Positions 37,594-45,914 of a stretch of DNA of 64,000 nt are shown here, in pieces. The stretch covers positions 186,001 to 250,000 of the forward strand of contig NZ_AQQP01000008.1 in NCBI RefSeq assembly GCF_002210165.1, read 5' to 3'. The notes below the pieces were generated by a model that saw only the letters and a list, made by a program, of their open reading frames with translations, was not told the DNA's origin and did no database searches. The stretch's first letter is position 1. Each line of letters starts with the position of its first letter. The position numbers and the translations under genes are program-made. Source of the stretch: Phaeobacter sp. 22II1-1F12B (GTDB lineage Bacteria > Pseudomonadota > Alphaproteobacteria > Rhodobacterales > Rhodobacteraceae).

Positions 37594-37608
37594 TTAGGCT
37601 GGGCCTAA
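37594..37608. promoter_or_regulatory. LysR-type inverted repeat upstream of monooxygenase operon
   Basis: TTAGGC-TGG-GCCTAA, a perfect 6-bp-arm inverted repeat about 105 bp before the monooxygenase start and just beyond the 3' end of the second lysR gene. It matches the argE-side repeat in about 15 of 20 positions when flanks are included. Confidence 0.55.
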
Positions 37609-37632
37609 TCGAAAGGGATCCGGTAAGACTGC

Positions 37633-38541
37633 TTAATCCAGCTCCATTTCTTCCACCAGTTCAAGCAGGTTCCCCAAGGTGGAAGAATTGTCATCACGCC
37701 TCCAGATCAGGCCGGTTTCCAGTTCGGGTGCGGCCCCCGCAAGATCGATATAGCGCACACCTGTCCGGGCAAGGTGGCGCAGCGATTGCGGCACAAGCGC
37801 AATGCCCATCCCGGCCGAGACAAGGCTAATGATCGTCTGCATCTGGATGGCGTGTTGAACCACATCAGCCGTTGCCCCTCTCGACGCATAGTACTCGGTG
37901 ACGAGATCATGAAACAGGGGCGCCGCATCCCGTGGGAATACGATCAACGGAGAAGCGATCACGTCTTCGGCTCTCAGTTGCCCATCAACCGGGTTCAGAC
38001 GTTTTTCGCTGATCCAGCTTTCGGGCACAGCCGCGACAAGCGGTTCACGGATCAGGCGACGATAGGAGAATTCCCGCGGAAGCCTTTCCCGGTTGGGTGG
38101 GATGATGATCCCTGCATGCCCGACACCATCAGACAGCGCCGCCGTCTGCTTGTCGCTCGTCGCCTCAGTGAGGGAGAGGTTCACGTCCGGGTAGAGCTGG
38201 CGAAAGCGATGAACCAGAACCGGCAGGACGCTGTAATCCGCCGTGCTGACAAAAGACAACGACAGGCTGCCAGCGCGCCCTTCGATCAGGCGCGCGGCGA
38301 TGTCGGGCAAAGTGTCCAGATCAGCCAGGGCACTGGCAACATGCGGTGCCCACTGGGCGCCAAAGGGGGTCAGTTCGACATGGCGGCGGCTGCGCAGGAA
38401 CAATGGTGCGCCAAGCTCTTGCTCAAGCGACATGATCGACTGGCTAAGCGGCGGCTGTGTCATACCCAGCAGTTCGGCTGCGCGCCCGAAATGCAACGTC
38501 TCCGCCACTGTCAGAAAGTGCTTCAATTGTCGCGCGTTCAT
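37633..38541 (-). CDS. LysR family transcriptional regulator
   Basis: 302-aa LysR-type regulator: [40 protein letters not shown] and [20 protein letters not shown] give the complete N-terminal winged helix of the CatR/BenM-like branch. The C-terminal part is the effector-binding domain. I chose the ATG at 38541; an upstream in-frame extension of 18 residues is not family-like. It is divergent from ilvD across about 100 bp and also lies directly upstream of the monooxygenase operon on the same strand, so it could control either. The branch often answers to aromatic or small carboxylate effectors; nothing here fixes the ligand. Confidence 0.9.
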   Translation of the reverse strand: MNARQLKHFLTVAETLHFGRAAELLGMTQPPLSQSIMSLEQELGAPLFLRSRRHVELTPFGAQWAPHVASALADLDTLPDIAARLIEGRAGSLSLSFVSTADYSVLPVLVHRFRQLYPDVNLSLTEATSDKQTAALSDGVGHAGIIIPPNRERLPREFSYRRLIREPLVAAVPESWISEKRLNPVDGQLRAEDVIASPLIVFPRDAAPLFHDLVTEYYASRGATADVVQHAIQMQTIISLVSAGMGIALVPQSLRHLARTGVRYIDLAGAAPELETGLIWRRDDNSSTLGNLLELVEEMELD

Positions 38542-38644
38542 TTTTTCATACTCAGTGCATATCAATAACACCTGTTTAATATATTTTACTCTCATGGGCG
38601 AGTGGCTTAGGCATGCCGGACCAATCCAGCCAAGGGAGAGCCAG
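38542..38644. promoter_or_regulatory. Divergent lysR/ilvD promoter region
   Basis: 103 bp, AT-rich in its left half (TTTAATATATTTTA at about 38575-38588), which must hold the promoters of both divergent genes. AAGGGAGAG just before the ilvD ATG is its ribosome site. I see no clean T-N11-A repeat of the kind found at the other LysR sites. Confidence 0.45.
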
Positions 38645-40492
38645 ATGCCCCGCTATCGCTCAAGAACAACCACACATGGACGTAATATGGCAGGGGCCCG
38701 TGGTCTCTGGCGGGCGACCGGCATGAAAGAGGACGACTTCGGCAAACCGATCATTGCCATCGTGAACTCTTTCACCCAGTTCGTGCCCGGCCATGTGCAT
38801 CTCAAGGATCTTGGCCAGATGGTCGCGCGCGAGGTCGAAAAGGCCGGGGGCGTGGCCAAGGAATTCAACACCATCGCGGTCGATGACGGCATCGCGATGG
38901 GCCATGACGGCATGCTCTATTCGCTACCCTCGCGTGAGATCATCGCCGACAGCGTGGAATACATGGTCAACGCACATTGCGCCGACGCGATGGTCTGTAT
39001 CTCGAACTGCGACAAGATCACGCCCGGTATGCTGATGGCGGCCATGCGGCTCAATATCCCGGTGGTATTTGTTTCCGGTGGTCCGATGGAAGCCGGCAAG
39101 GTCGTCTGGAATGGCAAGGAAACCGCGCTGGATCTGGTCGACGCGATGGTCGCCGCCGCAGATGACAGCTATTCCGATGAACAGGTCAAAACCATCGAAC
39201 AGGCAGCCTGCCCGACCTGCGGTTCCTGCTCGGGCATGTTCACCGCCAACTCCATGAACTGTCTGACCGAGGCGCTCGGGCTGTCCCTGCCGGGCAACGG
39301 CTCGACCCTTGCCACCCATGCGGATCGCGAACGGCTCTTTGTCGAGGCGGGGCATCTGATCGTCGATCTTGCCCGGCGGCACTACGAACAGGATGATTAT
39401 TCGGTTCTGCCACGGTCCATCGCAACGGTGAAAGCATTTGAAAATGCGATGACGCTCGACATCGCGATGGGGGGGTCGACCAATACCGTGCTTCACCTTC
39501 TTGCAGCGGCAAATGAAGGCGAAGTCGATTTCGACATGGCGGATATCGACAGGCTTTCGCGCAACGTGCCGGTGCTTTGCAAAGTCGCGCCCGCCAAGAA
39601 CGACGTGCATATGGAAGACGTGCACCGGGCAGGGGGCATCATGTCGATCCTCGGCCAGCTTGATCGTATCGGCCTGCTCGATACCTCTGTCGGGATGGTT
39701 CATGCGGGCAGCATGGCCGAGGCGCTGGAACGCTGGGACGTAACCCGGACAGATTCCCAGACCGTGCATGATTTCTATCGCGCGGCGCCCGGTGGGGTAC
39801 CGACACAAACCGCATTCTCCCAGTCCCGCCGGTATGACACGCTGGATGTCGACCGAGAGAATGGTGTGATCCGGGATGCCGAACACGCGTTTTCAAAAGA
39901 TGGTGGTCTTGCCGTGCTCTATGGCAACCTCGCCGAGGATGGTTGCATCGTCAAAACGGCGGGTGTCGATGAATCGATCCTGGTCTTTTCGGGTCCCGCC
40001 CGCATTTTTGAATCTCAGGACAGCGCCGTAAGTGCTATTCTGACCAACAAGGTGCACGAAGGCGATGTCGTGCTCATCCGTTACGAGGGACCGCGCGGTG
40101 GCCCCGGCATGCAGGAAATGCTCTATCCGACATCGTACCTCAAATCCAAAGGTCTCGGCAAAGCCTGCGCACTGGTGACCGACGGACGTTTCTCTGGCGG
40201 TTCCTCGGGCCTCTCGATCGGCCACGTCTCTCCCGAAGCTGCCGAAGGCGGCACCATCGGTCTCGTCGAAGAAGGCGACCTGATCGAAATCGACATCCCC
40301 GCCCGCAAGATCCAGCTTTCCGTAGATGACGCGACATTGGCCAAGCGCCGCGAAGATCGCGCCGCCAAGGGCTGGCTGCCTGAGGAGAAGAGGACGCGCA
40401 AGGTCTCGTCCGCGCTCAAAGCCTACGCCGCCTTGACGACTTCGGCGGCACGTGGCGCCGTGCGTGATGTCGAGCAGCTCTCTCGAAAGTAA
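38645..40492 (+). CDS. ilvD: Dihydroxy-acid dehydratase
   Basis: 615-aa enzyme, the length of E. coli IlvD. It dehydrates 2,3-dihydroxy-3-methylbutanoate and -pentanoate to 2-oxo acids in valine, isoleucine and pantothenate biosynthesis. Iron-sulfur ligand Cys motifs are [11 protein letters not shown] and [16 protein letters not shown], and the C-terminal [20 protein letters not shown] holds the conserved catalytic Ser region. The ATG at 38645 follows AAGGGAGAG. It is divergent from a LysR gene and followed by a strong GC-rich hairpin, so it is monocistronic. No other ilv genes are nearby. Assignment is firm. Confidence 0.97.
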   Translation: MPRYRSRTTTHGRNMAGARGLWRATGMKEDDFGKPIIAIVNSFTQFVPGHVHLKDLGQMVAREVEKAGGVAKEFNTIAVDDGIAMGHDGMLYSLPSREIIADSVEYMVNAHCADAMVCISNCDKITPGMLMAAMRLNIPVVFVSGGPMEAGKVVWNGKETALDLVDAMVAAADDSYSDEQVKTIEQAACPTCGSCSGMFTANSMNCLTEALGLSLPGNGSTLATHADRERLFVEAGHLIVDLARRHYEQDDYSVLPRSIATVKAFENAMTLDIAMGGSTNTVLHLLAAANEGEVDFDMADIDRLSRNVPVLCKVAPAKNDVHMEDVHRAGGIMSILGQLDRIGLLDTSVGMVHAGSMAEALERWDVTRTDSQTVHDFYRAAPGGVPTQTAFSQSRRYDTLDVDRENGVIRDAEHAFSKDGGLAVLYGNLAEDGCIVKTAGVDESILVFSGPARIFESQDSAVSAILTNKVHEGDVVLIRYEGPRGGPGMQEMLYPTSYLKSKGLGKACALVTDGRFSGGSSGLSIGHVSPEAAEGGTIGLVEEGDLIEIDIPARKIQLSVDDATLAKRREDRAAKGWLPEEKRTRKVSSALKAYAALTTSAARGAVRDVEQLSRK

Positions 40493-40534
40493 GGCATCCC
40501 GCTGATCGGGCGAAGCCAATCGCTAAAAAGACAG

Positions 40535-40569
40535 ACGGCCGGTTGCCCCAAGGGGCAGCCGGCCGTTTC
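40535..40569 (+). terminator. Rho-independent-type terminator after ilvD
   Basis: ACGGCCGG-T-TGCCCC-AA-GGGGCA-G-CCGGCCGT forms a long, nearly perfect hairpin (8 + 6 bp with one mismatch) 43 bp after the ilvD stop, followed by only TTTC. The stem is strong but the T-tract poor. It could serve both ilvD and the convergent HxlR gene. Confidence 0.7.
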
Positions 40570-40645
40570 AGTCAAATCCCGCCGCGATACGGACGTCGAG
40601 GTTGCGCACTGGTGTCTTGTTCAGCGCGCCAAATGCACATTCGAC

Positions 40646-41317
40646 CTAGACCTCCTCAGGCACTTTTTTCGGCGCTAGACGAAATACCGACAGAAATACG
40701 CGCGCCGCGTCAACATCCCCCTCAGCTCTGACAATTCCCTTTGATATCAAGTCCTCAAGCGGCGTCTTGCCATAGACCGCCGCCGCCAATTGGTTGCCGT
40801 TTCCGCGCAGAATAAAACTCGCATCGGGCGCAGCGACGGATCTGCTCTGCACTTTTCCACCGGCAAGCTCGACCTCAAAGGCCTCGCTACCAAAGTCGAA
40901 ACCCCCGGTCATTTCATGGCCAGCGGCCAGTTCGGGTACAAAGGTGACCCCCATCGAGATCACCAGCGACGAGGGGCTGATAAAGAAGGACGGATCATGC
41001 CCCGGAACGGTAAGCGCCCATTGGCAAAGCGCTTCGAGAACCGGCAACAGACCGCGCCCTTGATCGGTCAACGAATAGATGCCCAAGCGCTCGTCGTGAT
41101 GGACAATGCCGCCGCCAACAAGCTGCGCCAGCCGTCCGGTCAGAACGCTTGCGGTGATGCCGGGCATACCGGCCCGGATCATCTGAAACCGTTTAGGAGC
41201 AAACATCAGCTCGCGCACCACAAGCAAGGCCCAGCGATCCCCGATCAGGTTCAGCGCATGCGCGGCAAGACAGCCTTCTTCATATCGGATGTTCCGGGTT
41301 TTTGCCGGTTTAGTCAT
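40646..41317 (-). CDS. HxlR family regulator fused to an SCP2-like domain
   Basis: About 223-aa regulator. Residues 1-100 are an HxlR winged helix (EEGCLAAHALNLIGDRWALL, ELMFAPKRFQMIRAGMPGIT, LTGRLAQLVGGGIV), with the conserved N-terminal Cys of the redox/electrophile-sensing branch. Residues from about 130 resemble a sterol-carrier-protein-2 lipid-binding domain (FILRGNGNQLAAAVYGKTPL, then GDVDAARVFLSVFRL). This two-domain form suggests ligand sensing by the C-terminal part. I place the start at the ATG at 41317; the open frame continues upstream but runs antisense through the divergent DUF1428 gene. It probably regulates that gene across the 96-bp gap. Confidence 0.85.
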   Translation of the reverse strand: MTKPAKTRNIRYEEGCLAAHALNLIGDRWALLVVRELMFAPKRFQMIRAGMPGITASVLTGRLAQLVGGGIVHHDERLGIYSLTDQGRGLLPVLEALCQWALTVPGHDPSFFISPSSLVISMGVTFVPELAAGHEMTGGFDFGSEAFEVELAGGKVQSRSVAAPDASFILRGNGNQLAAAVYGKTPLEDLISKGIVRAEGDVDAARVFLSVFRLAPKKVPEEV

Positions 41318-41413
41318 TAAAGAATACCAGTAGTTGCTTTTTAATACTAAGCTTGGCAGGCTGCCTGTGCAAGCGAGAATCGCTCTGCTGTCTTTCGACG
41401 GGAGGTTCGAAGA
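41318..41413. promoter_or_regulatory. HxlR/DUF1428 divergent promoter region
   Basis: 96 bp between divergent genes. Near the HxlR start the sequence AGTAGTTGCTTTTTAATACT has AGTA and TACT ends in inverted orientation, the sort of spaced repeat HxlR proteins bind. GGAGG (41401-41405) is the ribosome site of the DUF1428 gene. Confidence 0.4.
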
Positions 41414-42136
41414 ATGACTTATTTTACTGGTATGGTGGCCGCAGTACCCACCGGGAACAAAGACGCCTACATCAAGCACGCCGCTGCATCCTGGCCCATT
41501 TTCAAAGGCTATGGCGCAACCCGGATGGTCGAAACCTGGGGCGCAGATGTTCCCAAGGGCAAGGTCACCGACTTCTTTGGAGCCGTGCAGGCAAAACCCG
41601 AAGAAGCAATCGTATTCTCCTGGATCCAGTGGCCCGACAAGGCAACAGCAGACGCCGCATGGGAGAAAATGCCGTCCGACCCGCAAATGGCCACGCTTGC
41701 CGATATGCCGTTTGACGGCAGCCGCATGATCTATGGCGGCTTCGCACCGATCTATGAAGGCGGCAATGGTGCCGATGCCGGGTATTACCAAGGCTTCCTG
41801 CTGGCCGTCCCCGAGGGCAACAAAGAGCCTTACGCAAAAATGGCGGACGAGGGCTGGGACATGTTCAAGAAAAAGGGGGCCCTTGGCATGATCGAAGGCT
41901 GGGGTGAGGATGTTCCCCACGGCAAGACCACCGATTTCTACATCGCGACGAAAGCCGAAGAAGACGAGGTTCCCGTTTTCAGCTGGACGGTCTGGCCGGA
42001 CCGCGCCACCTGCGACAAGGCTGCCCAAGAAATGCAGGCCGAGATGAGCGACATGGACATGTCAAAGATGCCCTTCGACGGAAAACGCATGATCTGGGCC
42101 GGGTTCGACCCGCTGTTCGACTCGGGCAATGGTTAG
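41414..42136 (+). CDS. Tandem-duplicated DUF1428 (YbaA-like) protein
   Basis: 240-aa protein made of two copies of the roughly 115-residue DUF1428 domain. Copy 1 includes YFTGMVAAVPTGNKDAYIKH, ETWGADVPKGKVTDF and MPFDGSRMIYGGFAPIYE; copy 2 includes YYQGFLLAVPEGNKEPYAKM, EGWGEDVPHGKTTDF and MPFDGKRMIWAGFDPLFD. DUF1428 proteins such as E. coli YbaA are normally single-domain, about 115-120 aa, with a dimeric ferredoxin-like fold, so this is an intramolecular duplication. GGAGG 8 bases before the ATG supports the start. Function is unknown; pairing with an HxlR regulator suggests a role in stress or electrophile response. Confidence 0.88.
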   Translation: MTYFTGMVAAVPTGNKDAYIKHAAASWPIFKGYGATRMVETWGADVPKGKVTDFFGAVQAKPEEAIVFSWIQWPDKATADAAWEKMPSDPQMATLADMPFDGSRMIYGGFAPIYEGGNGADAGYYQGFLLAVPEGNKEPYAKMADEGWDMFKKKGALGMIEGWGEDVPHGKTTDFYIATKAEEDEVPVFSWTVWPDRATCDKAAQEMQAEMSDMDMSKMPFDGKRMIWAGFDPLFDSGNG

Positions 42137-42576
42137 CCCCACTTGAGTTGCCGAGTTTGATTTTTAGCATGTCAGTCTGAAAGGCGGCCAGCTCTTCAAC
42201 CATCGCGAGGCTTTCGCTTTTCAGATCGTCCCTCGGGACCCGGTGGAAACGGATGGTACCGGGACCCCACGAAAGTCAATTCCGGCAGACGGCAGCAAGC
42301 TAGGTCTCCGCATCTCGACAGCGGCTAGCACTGGCGAAAGACGGGGGTGATATCCGTGCACAAACCGTATGACATCTGTACATCAGCCGTATGACGAACT
42401 GGGCCAAGCATCGATAGTCGATTTCGGCCGTCCCATAAGCCAAATTGCAGACACAGCCCAAAGCTCGCTTAGCCTTCAACTCTAATGTAGCCAATCTGCC
42501 ACGACCTCACCCAATAAGAGGGCGGTGCGCGCGTTCGCCTCGCAACAAGTCCAGATGCTTGCGACTATCAGTAAGG
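42137..42576. other. 440-bp intergenic stretch, possibly holding decayed coding sequence
   Basis: No intact gene is supported. The minus-strand segment near 42150-42240 reads as a short plausible peptide (SLAMVEELAAFQTDMLKIK) but lacks a start or stop consistent with a real gene. Around 42360-42400 CCGTATGAC occurs twice, and the plus strand reads MTNWAKH before a stop, faintly like an IS5-type transposase N-terminus. These are weak hints of relic sequence; nothing else is recognisable. Confidence 0.35.
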
Positions 42577-42759
42577 TCAGCTGGCGTTCGGACCGCGCTT
42601 GGCGCGGACGGCCTGCCGAATTGCCTGCCAATTGTCGGCCTGCTCCTGTTTACCTTCGGTCTGGCACTGGCGCACCATCTGCGCGGCTTCGGCTTCGGCC
42701 CGATCTCCGTGGACGCGATAAAGCGCGTTTGCGTGCTGGGTAATCTGCATTGTATTCAT
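42577..42759 (-). CDS. Small conserved-looking hypothetical protein (60 aa)
   Basis: 60-aa basic, helical protein without signal peptide or membrane segment. It starts at ATG 42759 with an excellent GGAGG 6 bases upstream, which is the main reason to accept it. Sequence features: N-terminal NTMQITQHANALYRVHGDRA, many Ala/Gln/Arg residues, C-terminal AIRQAVRAKRGPN. I have a vague recollection of similar small orphan proteins in Rhodobacteraceae but no function. It is flanked by non-coding DNA on both sides, so it is probably monocistronic. Confidence 0.6.
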   Translation of the reverse strand: MNTMQITQHANALYRVHGDRAEAEAAQMVRQCQTEGKQEQADNWQAIRQAVRAKRGPNAS

Positions 42760-43087
42760 GGTTTCCTCCGGTCACTGGACAAGTGAATGGCCACGATTCC
42801 CCCATCTGGGGTGGATCGATCATACAGAAGGGAAAGACGCGAGTCATGCATCCCGTACCGGCCTGAGCGACAACCGGCGATTTCAGCGGGAGAATTCAGA
42901 GGGCTCAGACAGATAGCGTTTTTGACCCAACCCAGACTGCTAGGGCGGAATGCGAAAACTCGTAGCCGGACAGCGCCTCATTTCGCCATAACACCATGCC
43001 AGCAGCAGATGGCCGACCGGAGTCTTTGCGCTTGCGTCCGGAGCGAACCATCCGCAGGCTTGCGGCAAATCGCCAAAGGGGACAGCC
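42760..43087. other. 328-bp intergenic region between divergent small genes
   Basis: Contains the leader of the 60-aa gene at its left end and of the PPOX gene at its right end (AAAGGGG before the ATG at 43088). Two short hairpins are visible: CCCC-ATCT-GGGG near 42803 and CCGCA-GGCT-TGCGG near 43050. No coding sequence is supported. Confidence 0.4.
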
Positions 43088-43702
43088 ATGCAATTCATTG
43101 AAACCGCCGAAGATCTGCGCGCCATTTATGGCGAGGCGTCGCAGGGGGCGTTGCGCAAGCAACTGGCTTCGCTGGATGAACATGCGCGCAAGTTTCTGTC
43201 CCTGTCACCTTTCGCGGTGATCGGCTCTCAGGCCCCGAACGGTATGGGCGATGTCACGCCAAGAGGCGACCAGCCCGGTTTCACGGTGGCGCTTGACGAT
43301 CACACCATCGCCATGCCCGACCGTCCGGGCAATGCGCGGCTTGATACGCTGGACAATATTCTGCGGAATCCGGCTGTCGGTCTGATCTTCATGATCCCCG
43401 GCATGAACGAAACGCTACGCATCAACGGAATGGCGAAAATCACTGCTGATCCCGGCCTTTGCGAACGGCTGGCAGTGAATGGCAAACCGGCCAAGAGCGT
43501 TATCGTGATTGCTGTCCACGAAGTCTACATGCACTGCGCCAAGGCCTATATCCGCTCAAAACTGTGGAAGCCTGAAACATGGCCCGAGCGCAGCAGCATG
43601 CCGTCGCTTGGCGAGATTCTGCGGGATCAGATCGCGCATTCGGTTGCGGCCGAGCAAATCGACGAAAGCCTTGCAGAAAACTACCGCAAGGAATTGTGGT
43701 AA
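43088..43702 (+). CDS. Pyridoxamine 5'-phosphate oxidase-fold flavoprotein (PPOX family)
   Basis: 204-aa protein of the PPOX split-barrel family, of the subgroup related to Deinococcus DR2398. Recognisable segments: FLSLSPFAVIGSQAPNGMGD followed by VTPRGDQPGF, TIAMPDRPGNARLDTLDNIL and VGLIFMIPGMNETLRINGMA. Members bind FMN or F420-like cofactors; substrates are mostly unknown, so I do not call it PdxH. The ATG has AAAGGGG upstream. The C-terminal AYIRSKLWKPETWPER helix is typical of this subgroup. Monocistronic and convergent with the IclR gene. Confidence 0.85.
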   Translation: MQFIETAEDLRAIYGEASQGALRKQLASLDEHARKFLSLSPFAVIGSQAPNGMGDVTPRGDQPGFTVALDDHTIAMPDRPGNARLDTLDNILRNPAVGLIFMIPGMNETLRINGMAKITADPGLCERLAVNGKPAKSVIVIAVHEVYMHCAKAYIRSKLWKPETWPERSSMPSLGEILRDQIAHSVAAEQIDESLAENYRKELW

Positions 43703-43757
43703 ACGATCGGAGCGACAGATCGCTCGGGATCGCCGGTCAGCCAGCCACTGCCGGGCA

Positions 43758-44606
43758 TCAGCCGACGAAATAGGGCGATTTGAAAATGCCCATCATGCGG
43801 ATGGACTTGGCGGCTTCGGCCAGCCTTGGGCCAAGGTCGTTTTCGACCACGTCTTCGCGCGCGCGGAAGCGCGGCAGGCCGCAGGATAGCGCCACGCGAA
43901 GGCCGTCCTCGGTTTCGCCAAGCGGTGTCGAGAGGGCAACGATATTCGGACGCCAGTCGCCATAGGACGCACAGAACCCCTCTTCGCGGCAACGCGCGAT
44001 GCTGGCGGCAGTATCCTCGGCATGGGTCGCGAATTCCTCGGGGAAACGCAGCCGTAACTCGGCCAGTTTGTCGTAGAGTTCCTGTCCCTCGAGCAGTGAC
44101 AGCAGGGCCCGGCCACTTGCCGAGCGGTGCAGCGGTCCGGTGATGCCGGGTTCGGGGATGTGAGGAAAGCTGATCGGGTCGCCGATGGTCTGCACCTGAA
44201 CGAATTGATCGCCCGACATTACCGCAAGCGTGACATTGCCCGTGCTCATCTCGGCAATCTCGCGCATCGGCCCCACCAGTTGGTGACGCCAGCGCGTTGC
44301 TGCGAGAACAGGATAGGACAGGCCAAGAATACGCGGCGCGAGGCGAAAGTTGCCTTTCATATCGCGCCGCAGATAGCCCATGTGCATCAAGGTCTTGCAC
44401 AGGCGGGACACGGTCGCCCGGTTCAGGCCCAGACGCCGCGCGATCTCGGAATTGGCAAAACGATCTTCCTGATCATTGAAAAGCGCAAGAATCTCAAGCC
44501 CCTTCATCAGGGTCGAGGAAAGCGCCTGATCCGTCGCGCTTTCACCGGGCAGTTCGCACTCGCCCGCATCAGCCCACTGGTTGAGGATCGTCTTGCCGTC
44601 GCTCAA
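43758..44606 (-). CDS. IclR family transcriptional regulator
   Basis: 282-aa IclR regulator: N-terminal winged helix (FANSEIARRLGLNRATVSRL, CKTLMHMGYLRRD) and C-terminal effector domain (GPLHRSASGRALLSLLEGQE is the typical start of the ligand-binding part). The start is a TTG at 44606 that overlaps the CoA-transferase stop (TTGA) with a purine-rich GGGAGCAGGGA upstream, so it is co-translated with that gene. It most likely controls the divergent acyl-CoA operon at 45915 through repeats at 45834-45870. The effector is probably the imported acid or its CoA ester (inference). Confidence 0.9.
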   Translation of the reverse strand: MSDGKTILNQWADAGECELPGESATDQALSSTLMKGLEILALFNDQEDRFANSEIARRLGLNRATVSRLCKTLMHMGYLRRDMKGNFRLAPRILGLSYPVLAATRWRHQLVGPMREIAEMSTGNVTLAVMSGDQFVQVQTIGDPISFPHIPEPGITGPLHRSASGRALLSLLEGQELYDKLAELRLRFPEEFATHAEDTAASIARCREEGFCASYGDWRPNIVALSTPLGETEDGLRVALSCGLPRFRAREDVVENDLGPRLAEAAKSIRMMGIFKSPYFVG

Positions 44607-45817
44607 AGGATTCCCTGCTCCCGATAAGTCTCGATCTCCTGGTCGTCCAGGTTCAGAAGTGTCTTGTATATGTAATCGTTATCCGCTCCCAGACCTTTTG
44701 CGGCCCAGCGGATTTTGCCGGGCGCCTTGCGGAAACGGGGCACCAGCCCCTGCATGCGGACCGACCCGAAATCTTCGTCGCTGACCGAGACAATCGCATT
44801 GCGCGCCTTGTACTGCGCATCGTCGAAAACCTGATCCATACCGTAGATCGGCGCGATGGTGCCATTGTGTTCCCGGAAGGAGGCGATCACCTCGTCCAGC
44901 GTATGCGCCGCGATCCATGCGCCAAAGATCTTGTCGAGCTCTTCGACATGCTTCACCCGGGCCACGTTCGAGGCAAAGCGCGGATCGTCTACCAACTCCG
45001 GTTGACCGATGGCCGCCGCGTTGTAGCGGAAGGTGCGGTTGGTCGAACCTGCAAGGCTGACATAGCGCTTGTCCGAGGTCATGTAGACATCGGAAGGTGC
45101 AGAGTAGGTGTTCTTGTTGCCCACGCGTTCGCGCACATCGCCAAGCTGATCATATTCGATAGGCAGGGATTCCAGCAGGCGCAGAACGGCCTCGGTCATG
45201 GCAAGGTCGATCTCTTCGCCCTCTTGCCTCTCGGAACGCACGACCTTGAGCAGGGCGGCGCAGATCGAAAAGGCGCCGAACAGACCGCCGATGGAATCGG
45301 CCAGAGGATAGCCGGTGTGGACGGGCGGGCGATCCGGGTCGCCGGTGATATGGGTCAGCCCGCCCATAGCCTCGAAGATCCGGGCGAAACCGGGCTGGTT
45401 GGCCATCGGGCCGTCCTGTCCGAACCCGCTGACCCGGAGCACGACGAGACGGGGATTGGCTTTCCACAGGGTTTCGATATCAAGCCCCCAGCGGTCGAGC
45501 GTGCCGGGACGGAAATTCTCGATCAGAACATCCATCTGCGAGACCAGATCGAGGAAGAGTTTCGCGCCATCGTCTTTCCGCAGGTCCAGCGTGCCGTGGT
45601 ATTTGCCGCGATTCGTGACCTTCCACCAAAGCGGCTTGCCTTCCTTGAGCGGAGGGAACCCCCGCAGCCCGTCGCCAACGCCCGGAAGCTCGAGTTTGAC
45701 GACTTCGGCGCCAAAATCTGCCAGCAGGGAACCTGCCATCGGACCTGCAATGATAGTTGCGATATCAAGGATTTTGAGCCCGGAAAGGGGGCCCGCGCCG
45801 GTATCGGAGATGGTCAT
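44603..45817 (-). CDS. CaiB/BaiF family CoA transferase
   Basis: 404-aa class III CoA transferase. The N-terminus LSGLKILDIATIIAGPMAGS and LLADFGAEVVKLE, then ENFRPGTLDRWGLD and GYPLADSIGGLFGA (with the likely catalytic Asp), are standard. It moves CoA between carboxylic acids, which would activate the substrate imported by the TRAP system encoded divergently. GGAGG precedes the ATG at 45817. Co-transcribed with the IclR gene. The substrate cannot be read from sequence. Confidence 0.93.
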   Translation of the reverse strand: MTISDTGAGPLSGLKILDIATIIAGPMAGSLLADFGAEVVKLELPGVGDGLRGFPPLKEGKPLWWKVTNRGKYHGTLDLRKDDGAKLFLDLVSQMDVLIENFRPGTLDRWGLDIETLWKANPRLVVLRVSGFGQDGPMANQPGFARIFEAMGGLTHITGDPDRPPVHTGYPLADSIGGLFGAFSICAALLKVVRSERQEGEEIDLAMTEAVLRLLESLPIEYDQLGDVRERVGNKNTYSAPSDVYMTSDKRYVSLAGSTNRTFRYNAAAIGQPELVDDPRFASNVARVKHVEELDKIFGAWIAAHTLDEVIASFREHNGTIAPIYGMDQVFDDAQYKARNAIVSVSDEDFGSVRMQGLVPRFRKAPGKIRWAAKGLGADNDYIYKTLLNLDDQEIETYREQGIL

Positions 45818-45833
45818 TCACACTCCTCCTATG

Positions 45834-45870
45834 TGAAACATGTTTGACAAGTGTTACGATATTTGAAACA
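45834..45870. promoter_or_regulatory. Candidate IclR operator repeats in divergent promoter
   Basis: TGAAAC-AT-GTTTGA (45834-45847) is a near-perfect inverted repeat with the AAACATGTTT palindrome at its core; a further TTGAAACA lies at 45863-45870. GAAAC/GTTTC-type arms suit IclR sites. The repeats sit between the CoA transferase and the acyl-CoA dehydrogenase operon and overlap a TTGACA (45844-45849). Confidence 0.5.
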
Positions 45871-45914
45871 AGAAGGTCAATACGTGCAATTAATGAGCCT
45901 TGGGGAGGGGTATC

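Noticed and set aside
38243-38644. Upstream extension of ilvD
   Set aside because: It runs antisense through the divergent LysR gene; the ATG at 38645 has a strong ribosome site and gives the normal IlvD N-terminus.
41318-42028. Upstream in-frame extension of the HxlR gene
   Set aside because: The extension runs through the divergent DUF1428 gene, is Gly/Phe-rich without domain character, and the ATG at 41317 gives the normal HxlR N-terminus.
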